A model generated the notes under the pieces. The model was not told where the DNA came from and did not search any database. It was given only the letters and a program-made list of their open reading frames with translations. The translations under genes and the position numbers were made by a program. From the NCBI GenBank assembly GCA_017744605.1, contig JAGIAZ010000021.1, positions 1-41,199 on the forward strand: a stretch of DNA of 41,199 nucleotides, in the 5' to 3' direction. Origin of the DNA: Sphingobium sp. GTDB taxonomy: Bacteria; Pseudomonadota; Alphaproteobacteria; Sphingomonadales; Sphingomonadaceae. Shown here in pieces: positions 32,476-39,376 of the stretch (position 1 is the stretch's first letter; every line of letters begins with the position of its first letter).

Positions 32476-34071
32476 TCACTCTTGAACGTGTGTCGAATTG
32501 GGAAGGAGCGCGCAGAACGCGCCCCGCAGATCGCTGTCGGCCGCCGCGCCGCCATTCAGTTCGCTCGAAAGGCGGACATAGGCCTTGGTGGCGACATTAT
32601 AGCGAGGCCAATTTGGCAGGCCGGGGCCGTTCGGATCGCCGTTCTTCGCGAAATTCGTCCAATAGCCGATCATGACCTCGGACAGGCTGCGATCGGCCGG
32701 CCCGTAATCGGCAGCCGCGAAGCCGGTGCTGGAGAGGTTTCCGAACACGTACGGCACTTCGAACGAATGGGCAGCGCCCTGCATCTCGCGACCGGGGACG
32801 AACTGCTCGAACTGATATTGCCACACCTGCCGGCCGGACCGCGCCGCACGCGCGGCATAGTCGACGCTGCCGCAGCGGAAGCTCGTATCGGTGACAAACT
32901 GCTCGCCGGGCGTGCCAAGCAGCCGGTCGCGCGCAGGCTCACCGCCATTCGCGCCGCCGTACAGGGCCAAAGCTTTGCCCGCATTGACCCCGTAGGCGGC
33001 GCGGATCGCTGCCGCCAGCCCATCGCTGGAAACGCTGCCGAGCCCCTCCCTTGAATTGCTGCCAACGAGGATGGCCGTGACAGTCGCGCGCCCGTGCTGC
33101 ACCCCGTCGTCGCGACCATTCGCGACGATCACACCGTCTGCAACCGGACCGAAGCGCAGCCTCGCTTCGTCCGCCCGCTGGAGCAGGGAGGACATGTCAA
33201 TGGCGCGGAGGGCAGTGAGCGAGGTTTTGCCCGCGAAGGTCACGCCTTGTTGCTCCGCGACGGCTTTGGGCATCGCCGAGATGGCGTCACGCGCCGCGCC
33301 GCTCTGGATGATGGCGCGATGGAAGAGGCCCTGCGCAGCCGGAGACGAGACGAGATCCACTACGCTCGCTCCGCCGGCCGACTGGCCAAAAAGCGTCACA
33401 TTGGCCGGGTCGCCGCCGAAAGCGCGGATATTCCGTGCGACCCAGCGGAGCGCGGCGATCTGATCCTCGAGGCCGTAATTGCCCGACGCATGGATGGGCG
33501 ATTGCGCGGTCAACGCGGGATGAGCAAGGAAGCCGAAGACGCCCAGCCGATAGTTGATCGTCACCACGACGACGCCGCGCGCGGCCAGCGCAGCGCCGTC
33601 ATAAGTTGGGCTCGTCCCCATGCCGTTCTGGAAGCCGCCGCCATGGATCCAGACCATGACCGGCGCTGGCCCCGGGCCTCTTGATCCCGGTGTCCAGATG
33701 TTAAGATAGAGGCAGTCTTCGCGACTGATGCTCGATACGGCGGTTCTCCCGTTCGAAGGGACCTGCGCACAAGGCGGCCCGAAACTGTCGGCTTTCCGGA
33801 CACCCCTCCAGCTTGCGGGGGACTGAGGCGAGCGCCACCGCAGCGGTTCAACCGGCGGCGCCGCGAACGGGATGCCGAGAAAGGCCTGGCCTGTATCGCG
33901 AGTCACGCCGGCCACGAGGCCGGAACTGGTCCGAACAGCCTTCGGGCCACCGCTGCCTCGCGCTACGGCTTCGTCCGCCGACGAAAGCGCCAGCGTCGCC
34001 GCTGCAAACAGCAGCGGCGACGGGATCGTCCGCCGTCCCGTGGAGCGAGAGCCCCGCCGCCGCCTGTTCAT
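32476..34071 (-). CDS. exported type-B carboxylesterase
   Basis: The 531-aa alpha/beta hydrolase has a basic N-terminus and hydrophobic signal (about residues 18-38). Type-B carboxylesterase hallmarks follow: FLGIPFAAPP, the EDCLYLNIWTP motif (118-128), the HGGG oxyanion loop (143-146) and the nucleophile in GQSAGG (S231). The likely acidic residue is E342 (SNSREG) and the His is H435 (GAAHSFEVPY). It is predicted to cleave esters in the periplasm. It starts 15 bases after TonB receptor 3 and precedes the creatininase-like gene, so it probably de-esterifies the imported glycan or an acyl or aryl glucuronate. The exact ester is not indicated by sequence. Confidence 0.9.
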   Translation of the reverse strand: MNRRRRGSRSTGRRTIPSPLLFAAATLALSSADEAVARGSGGPKAVRTSSGLVAGVTRDTGQAFLGIPFAAPPVEPLRWRSPQSPASWRGVRKADSFGPPCAQVPSNGRTAVSSISREDCLYLNIWTPGSRGPGPAPVMVWIHGGGFQNGMGTSPTYDGAALAARGVVVVTINYRLGVFGFLAHPALTAQSPIHASGNYGLEDQIAALRWVARNIRAFGGDPANVTLFGQSAGGASVVDLVSSPAAQGLFHRAIIQSGAARDAISAMPKAVAEQQGVTFAGKTSLTALRAIDMSSLLQRADEARLRFGPVADGVIVANGRDDGVQHGRATVTAILVGSNSREGLGSVSSDGLAAAIRAAYGVNAGKALALYGGANGGEPARDRLLGTPGEQFVTDTSFRCGSVDYAARAARSGRQVWQYQFEQFVPGREMQGAAHSFEVPYVFGNLSSTGFAAADYGPADRSLSEVMIGYWTNFAKNGDPNGPGLPNWPRYNVATKAYVRLSSELNGGAAADSDLRGAFCALLPNSTHVQE

Positions 34072-34086
34072 GTCGGTCGGCCTCGA

Positions 34087-37029
34087 TCAGAGGTCGAAGC
34101 GGATGCCGAGACGGAAGCTCTGGCCGAGCAGGTCGTACCAGGCGTTGTTGTTGATCGCGGGGAGTGGCGGGTCCTGGTCGAACAGATTATTGACCGTCCC
34201 GTAGAGCTGGATCTTCTTCCGTTCCGTGCCGAGATTATAGCTGAGGCTGAGGTTCACATAGCCCCGCGACGGTACGATATTGTCACTTATGCTGTTGGTG
34301 AGCGTCGGGCTGTAGCTTGCATCGTCCGGGCCAACGAAACTATTGTTGAAATGGCTCTTGCTGATCCAGCGATATTGCACGCTGCCTTCCATGCGGCCGC
34401 CGCGATAGGCGAGGTTCGCGTTCACCACCCAATCCGGCACGCCTGCCGTGCCGCCGAAGATTGCGCCGGTCTGTCCTGCCCTGTTCACGCCGTTCGGGAA
34501 CTGGCGCGAGACGTCGAAGGTGGAGCGATATTCCAGGACATGGGTTGCCTGCGTACTGAGCACGAGGCGGCCCTTCGCCGACGGAATGATTTCGCTCAGC
34601 GGCTGCGAATAGGAGAGCGCGAAGTCGAGGCCACGCGTCTTGAACTCGGCGAAGTTCGCATTCTGCGACAAGACCGAGAGCACGGCGCCGCTGGTCGGAT
34701 TGTTGTTCGCAAAGGTGATGAGCCCGCAATAGGGGCTTGTCGGATCCAGAGTGGACGCGCCATTGCCGATGCAGTTGGTGAGCGAGGTCGCCGCCCCCGT
34801 TGCGCCGATCGCGTCCTCCACCCTGATGAAGAAATAGTCGGCCGAGAGCTGCAGCCGCGAGAGGAATCGCGGGTTAAGCACGCCGCCGAAACTGATCGTC
34901 TTGGCCACCTCGGGCTTCAGATTGACGTTGCCGCCGGTGATCGTGTCGTAGGTATAGGCGGGCTGACCGGCGAACGCGGCACGCGGATCGGTGTAGAGCG
35001 GCTTCGGCACGGTCGCGACGGCGCTCGTGAACAGCTCCGTGAGGCTGGGCGCTCGAATGTCGCGCGAAACGGTGCCGCGCAGCATCAGGTCCGGAACAGG
35101 CTTCCAGACCAGGCCGGCCTTCCAGGTCGTGACACTGCCGGAGATGCTGTAGTCGGTGAGGCGTAGCGCACCGTTGAATTCAAGCGAGCCTGTCACCCAT
35201 TCCGGCTTAAACAGCGGAACGATCGTCTCGATATAGCCTTCCTTGACCGAGTAGCTGGCCTTCGGGAAGTTTCGCGGCGCGCGCGCCATGAAGAGGCCCG
35301 CCTGGCTGATCGCGTCGGCGTTGGTGAGGAAGCTTTCCTCGCGATATTCGCCGCCGATGCCGATCGACACGGCGCCGGCGGGCAACGTCAGCACTTCACC
35401 GTTGAGGTTGGCCGACGCCTCGAACAGCGTGCTGATCGCCTCGGAATGGGCGGTGCCGAACGCGTAGGCATAGGCGCCCGGCGAATAGCTTGCTTTGCCG
35501 AGGATATTGATCGGCTGGCAGCCAGCGTCGCGCGCCGCCTGCACGGCGCAAACATTCTGGCCGCCGATGCTGATCACATTAATCGCATTGAGGAAATTGT
35601 TGGTGATGGCGGTGTTGGTCTGATCCTGGACCGCAGAGTTGCGGGAATATTGGATGCCTACGTCCCAGCGCCAGTTGGACGCGAACTTGCCGCGCAGACC
35701 GCCAGCGACCGACCAGGTCTTGCTTTCCGTGTAGATGACCGGCGGCCCGAAATCATTGCCGAGATAGCCGATCGTCAGCGATCCGTTGGCCGGGATGAGC
35801 CCCAGCTGGTCGGAGGTCAGCGCAGCCTGCAGATATGGGTTGTTCCTGCTGATCGAAAGGAGGCCCGTCGTGCCACCGGTCGCGGCGCGGATCTGAGCGC
35901 TGATGTTTTCAGTTTTCACGTTTGAATAGAGATCGCGCACCCAGAGCTGGATGTCATCCGTCAGGTCATATTCGGCATTGAGCGCGAGACTGTAGCGCTC
36001 TGTCTTGGCGCGCAGCACCTGATAGGGCGGGGTGCCGCTGCCTCCGACCATGTTGGTGCCGATCTGTCCCTGATAAAGCCCCGGAATGAAGGGCGCGGTC
36101 GAGACGGTGCCGTTGGCATTCTGGACGAACTGGAGGTTGCGCAACGCGGCGGGATTGTTCGTCGCAGTCGGGCTGATCAGGCCGCCGGTCGTCAGCATGC
36201 CGAACACGACATTGTCGGTGATGAGATTTGCCGGAAGTGTGCTCGCGCGGTTCGTCGGCAGGGAAACGCTGCTGACGTTGCGGCGCCCCCACGGGCGCAG
36301 ATCGTTGAAAAGGCCCGTTCCGTCATTCCTGTTATATTCGCCGCCGATCACGATGTGACCGCGTCCGCCAGCGAAGCTCGTGCCTCCGGCGAGCGAGACG
36401 AAGACATCCTTCGCGTCCCCATATTTGGTCTCGCCCCACTGGGCATTGCCTTTGATCCCATTGAGAGTCGTGTTGAGCTGCAGGTTCAGCACACCCGAGA
36501 CGGCGCCCGAACCGTAAGCAGCAGAGGCGCCCCCCGTCACAACATCGATCCGGCTGATGAGCGCGGAGGGAATGAGGTTCAGGTCAGGCGCGCCGGCGAC
36601 CGCGGCGCCCGGCAGATTGACAGCTGGCAGGCGCATGCGGTCGAGCAGGACCAGCGTACGCACCGGACCGAGACCGCGCAGGTCCGCATTATTGGTGCCC
36701 TGGTTACCGATGCCGCCAGCCTCAGGTGCCTGGGTGCGGCGGAAGGAGGGCACCTCGTTGATGACGTCGGCAACGTTCACCGCGGCGCGGTCCTTTAGAA
36801 GCTCGGAACCAATGACGACTGTTGGGCTGGGTGCGATGAAGCCGGCGCGATCGATGCGCGAGCCGCTGACGATGATCGGATCGTCCTGGCCGCCGTTGCT
36901 ATCTTCGCCATGAGTTGTCTCTGACTTTCCGGTGGGAGCCGTGTTCTGCGGGCCACCCACTTGCGCCACGACCGGACTGTTGATGGCGATCAGCGCCGCA
37001 CCGGCGAGCATCCACGAACTCGAACGCAT
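34087..37029 (-). CDS. TonB-dependent receptor of the large sphingomonad glycan type (operon leader)
   Basis: The 980-aa product has a signal peptide (MRSSSWMLAGAALIAINSPVVAQ), an acidic linker, the TonB-box-like PIIVSGSRI, and a plug with LRGLGPVRTLVLLDRMRLP and GGASAAYGSGAVSGVLNL. A long barrel follows, ending RLGIRFDL. I chose the ATG at 37029 because GGGGAGAG precedes it and the signal peptide starts there. It leads an operon with the carboxylesterase and creatininase-like genes. It is a clear paralogue of the receptor at 17-20 kb. A 21-base palindrome lies 21 bases upstream of its start. A glucuronate-containing or esterified oligosaccharide is the inferred ligand. Confidence 0.92.
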   Translation of the reverse strand: MRSSSWMLAGAALIAINSPVVAQVGGPQNTAPTGKSETTHGEDSNGGQDDPIIVSGSRIDRAGFIAPSPTVVIGSELLKDRAAVNVADVINEVPSFRRTQAPEAGGIGNQGTNNADLRGLGPVRTLVLLDRMRLPAVNLPGAAVAGAPDLNLIPSALISRIDVVTGGASAAYGSGAVSGVLNLQLNTTLNGIKGNAQWGETKYGDAKDVFVSLAGGTSFAGGRGHIVIGGEYNRNDGTGLFNDLRPWGRRNVSSVSLPTNRASTLPANLITDNVVFGMLTTGGLISPTATNNPAALRNLQFVQNANGTVSTAPFIPGLYQGQIGTNMVGGSGTPPYQVLRAKTERYSLALNAEYDLTDDIQLWVRDLYSNVKTENISAQIRAATGGTTGLLSISRNNPYLQAALTSDQLGLIPANGSLTIGYLGNDFGPPVIYTESKTWSVAGGLRGKFASNWRWDVGIQYSRNSAVQDQTNTAITNNFLNAINVISIGGQNVCAVQAARDAGCQPINILGKASYSPGAYAYAFGTAHSEAISTLFEASANLNGEVLTLPAGAVSIGIGGEYREESFLTNADAISQAGLFMARAPRNFPKASYSVKEGYIETIVPLFKPEWVTGSLEFNGALRLTDYSISGSVTTWKAGLVWKPVPDLMLRGTVSRDIRAPSLTELFTSAVATVPKPLYTDPRAAFAGQPAYTYDTITGGNVNLKPEVAKTISFGGVLNPRFLSRLQLSADYFFIRVEDAIGATGAATSLTNCIGNGASTLDPTSPYCGLITFANNNPTSGAVLSVLSQNANFAEFKTRGLDFALSYSQPLSEIIPSAKGRLVLSTQATHVLEYRSTFDVSRQFPNGVNRAGQTGAIFGGTAGVPDWVVNANLAYRGGRMEGSVQYRWISKSHFNNSFVGPDDASYSPTLTNSISDNIVPSRGYVNLSLSYNLGTERKKIQLYGTVNNLFDQDPPLPAINNNAWYDLLGQSFRLGIRFDL

Positions 37030-37049
37030 TTTCACTCTCCCCGACCTCT

Positions 37050-37070
37050 TTGGTAATTCGGTATTACCAA
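37050..37070. promoter_or_regulatory. 21-base palindrome upstream of TonB receptor 3
   Basis: TTGGTAAT-TCGGT-ATTACCAA is a perfect inverted repeat with a five-base centre, and it also contains the shorter GGTATTACC palindrome. It sits in the leader, just ahead of the receptor ribosome binding site. It looks like a repressor operator; GntR-family proteins are one candidate class. Confidence 0.6.
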
Positions 37071-37156
37071 TTTGCACGTTTTGGCCTGCTGGGCAAGAGC
37101 AGTCGGTCATGGGTGGTTGAGGTCATCCCATATACCTGCCTCCTCCACCAAATGAT

Positions 37157-37165
37157 TGGTCTAAC
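37157..37165. promoter_or_regulatory. partial GntR-type site in the TonB receptor 3 / DUF1593 divergent region
   Basis: TGATTGGTCTAAC (37153-37165) matches TGATTGGTTTGAC in front of gntR at 11 of 13 positions, but the ACCA half is degenerate (ACGC). It is a weak candidate for the same regulator. Confidence 0.3.
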
Positions 37166-37381
37166 GCGCAGCATGCATCGCGATGGCGTTGGGGCGCTCA
37201 AAAGCGTCTATCGACCATGGCCTAATCACCGTACCTCCGCATGCCAACGCGAATTGGTATGGCCAAAGTGCCTTTCTGGCGCTACCGCCCGGCTAGGCAT
37301 CCTATGAGGTGCAGTTCAACTTGGGCTGCTATTGACGTCTGGATGCCTCGTGGATGCGGCTGGGATGGAGGAGGGGTGGAG

Positions 37382-38932
37382 ATGGCGCGTGCGCGTCGCC
37401 AAGCGCCGATCATGCTGATTGCAGGCTTGTGCAACTCTGCCGTCGCCTTTGGTGGATCCCTTGAACGATCCCGGCCCGTTGATAGCAGACCCCGGGTCAT
37501 CATTACCGCAGATCCTGAACTGGACGATTCAAATTCGCTGCTGCGCTATCTGATCTACAGTTCGGATTTTCGAACGGAGGGTCTGATCTACGCCAGTAGC
37601 CAGTTTCACTGGAAGGGAGATGGCAGGGGTACGCTGGCTGTTCCAGATGGCACCGATTACCGCCGATTGACGGCGAAACCTTGCCCATGTTCTTCGTGGC
37701 GCTGGGGTCAAAATGAACACTTCATCGATGATGCCGTCGACCTTTATGCCAAAATCTATCCCAATTTGCGCCGTCACAAGAGAGGCTACCCATCTCCGGC
37801 ATCCCTAAAAGCACGTATTCGCTGGGGGAATGTCGCCTTTGACGGAGAGATGATGGCGGACACACCGGGGTCCGATCTCATCAAGGCCGTGTTGCTCGAT
37901 AACGATGATGCGCCTGTCTATCTGCACGCCTGGGGTGGTCAGAGCACGATCGCCCGTGCGCTGAAATCCATTGAAGATGAGTATGAAGGCACGCCGCGAT
38001 GGAGCGCGATCCGTGAGAAAGTCATCCGCAAGGCCGTCATCCATCCTTCCGGAGACCAGGACGACACCTACGCAAACTATATAAGGCCCCATTGGCCTGA
38101 AATTCGATATCGAATGACACTCGATCCCGTCAATCTAAGCTACTTTGCGGCGGAAGTCGTGAGTGCAGAGGACGCTCGGTATTTCTCTGCTTCCTGGACT
38201 CAGAGCAACATATCGGCGCGTGGGCCTGCAGGGTCTTTTTACCGGGTATGGGGTGACGGCCGGCAGATGGTCGCGGGCGATAAATTCGACTATTTCGGTT
38301 TTGCAGGTAAAGGCGCGGATGAGTTGCGGCGTGAAGGCTATAATGTCTGGACGCCCATCAAGCCGAAGGGCAGCTTCATCGGAGAAGGCGACACCCCCAC
38401 CTTTCTTAACCTGATCGACAATGGATTAAGAGGGTATCTCGATAATAGTTTTGGTGGCTGGGGAGGATATCTCGATCCGGCGCCATCCTTCGTAAGCATG
38501 CGAGAATTTCGCAGGCCTTACTCTACGCCTGCCCGCGCGCCGACCCATCCGTTTCTTGCGGCCGCTCAACGAGACTTTGCGGGGAGATTGGCCTGGAGCC
38601 AAGCATCGAGTTACCGGGCCGCAAATCATCACCCCATCATCGAGCTCGAAATCCCCGCCACCTTATCGGTTGAACCCGGGGCCGCGGTGCCACTCAAGGC
38701 GCGATGGGGCGATCCGGATGGTAACCAGGTGTCCCTGACTTGGTGGTTGCTCGAAGGGAAGGGCGGGAGGTTCCAAAAACTTGCAATCGACCAGAAAACT
38801 GACGGTTCGGCGGTGTTCGTCGTACCTGACACCGTCAAACCGGGAGACAGGCTTCAGATCGTCGCGGAAGCGACGGACAACGGGACGCCCGCTCTGACCC
38901 GCTATGAAAAGGTCGTTTTAATTGCCAAGTGA
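37382..38932 (+). CDS. exported DUF1593/Sde182-type nucleoside-hydrolase-like protein
   Basis: The 516-aa product has an N-terminal signal-like segment (about residues 9-25). A DUF1593 domain follows (about 35-340), starting with RVIITADPELDD, the DxExDD calcium-site pattern of nucleoside hydrolase folds (D44, D48, D49), and containing YLHAWGGQSTIARAL. A C-terminal beta-sandwich (about 420-516) resembles the Sde182 C-terminal domain. I chose the ATG at 37382, preceded by GGAGGAGGGG; the frame is open upstream to 37241 without a ribosome binding site. DUF1593 proteins occur in polysaccharide-degrading bacteria and have been called cellulose-binding, but their reaction is unclear. It is divergent from TonB receptor 3. 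Confidence 0.85.
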   Translation: MARARRQAPIMLIAGLCNSAVAFGGSLERSRPVDSRPRVIITADPELDDSNSLLRYLIYSSDFRTEGLIYASSQFHWKGDGRGTLAVPDGTDYRRLTAKPCPCSSWRWGQNEHFIDDAVDLYAKIYPNLRRHKRGYPSPASLKARIRWGNVAFDGEMMADTPGSDLIKAVLLDNDDAPVYLHAWGGQSTIARALKSIEDEYEGTPRWSAIREKVIRKAVIHPSGDQDDTYANYIRPHWPEIRYRMTLDPVNLSYFAAEVVSAEDARYFSASWTQSNISARGPAGSFYRVWGDGRQMVAGDKFDYFGFAGKGADELRREGYNVWTPIKPKGSFIGEGDTPTFLNLIDNGLRGYLDNSFGGWGGYLDPAPSFVSMREFRRPYSTPARAPTHPFLAAAQRDFAGRLAWSQASSYRAANHHPIIELEIPATLSVEPGAAVPLKARWGDPDGNQVSLTWWLLEGKGGRFQKLAIDQKTDGSAVFVVPDTVKPGDRLQIVAEATDNGTPALTRYEKVVLIAK

Positions 38933-39376
38933 GTTGGGCGCGCTCAATTGCGATCCTCCGAAAATTTGGCTGAACAGTCTCGCGAGTCTTGGATGATTTA
39001 TGGACTTAATTGGAGAATTACTGAATTCCTGGTGATTAAGATATAATTCTCTATTCGAACAAGCGAGGTGTGTCCTTCACGTCCTATCCGTTTGGCATGA
39101 TCGACGCTTTTACCACGAGCGGACACTTCCGTTCACGCGGCTGAACGGACGGCCGCTTTCCGCGCTCGCCATCATCCGCTGACTGTTCGGAGCGTCGGAA
39201 TCCCGGTCGTTCACGCCATCCGTCTGTTGAGCGACCGACACGGCCCGCCGCTCGACCGCCCTGGCCGAGTGGCAATCGCTCATGGCTGAAGCTTGTCGGG
39301 AAGCGATCTCCTCGCGCCGTCGCAGCACCGGCTCCGGCAGGTCGCCGGCGCGTGCGGATGTGGGTTGCTCGGGTCC
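38933..39376. other. intergenic between convergent DUF1593 and CEMIP-like genes
   Basis: The left part (about 38990-39060) is unusually AT-rich for this genome. No gene, RNA or clear terminator is recognised. The short open frames near 39084-39328 have no family resemblance or ribosome binding site that I can see. Confidence 0.4.

Noticed and set aside
39084..39328. Short minus-strand open frames near the DUF1593/CEMIP-like junction
   Set aside because: Two overlapping frames of 63 and 72 residues in different registers, with no ribosome binding site or motif; more likely chance frames or decayed sequence.
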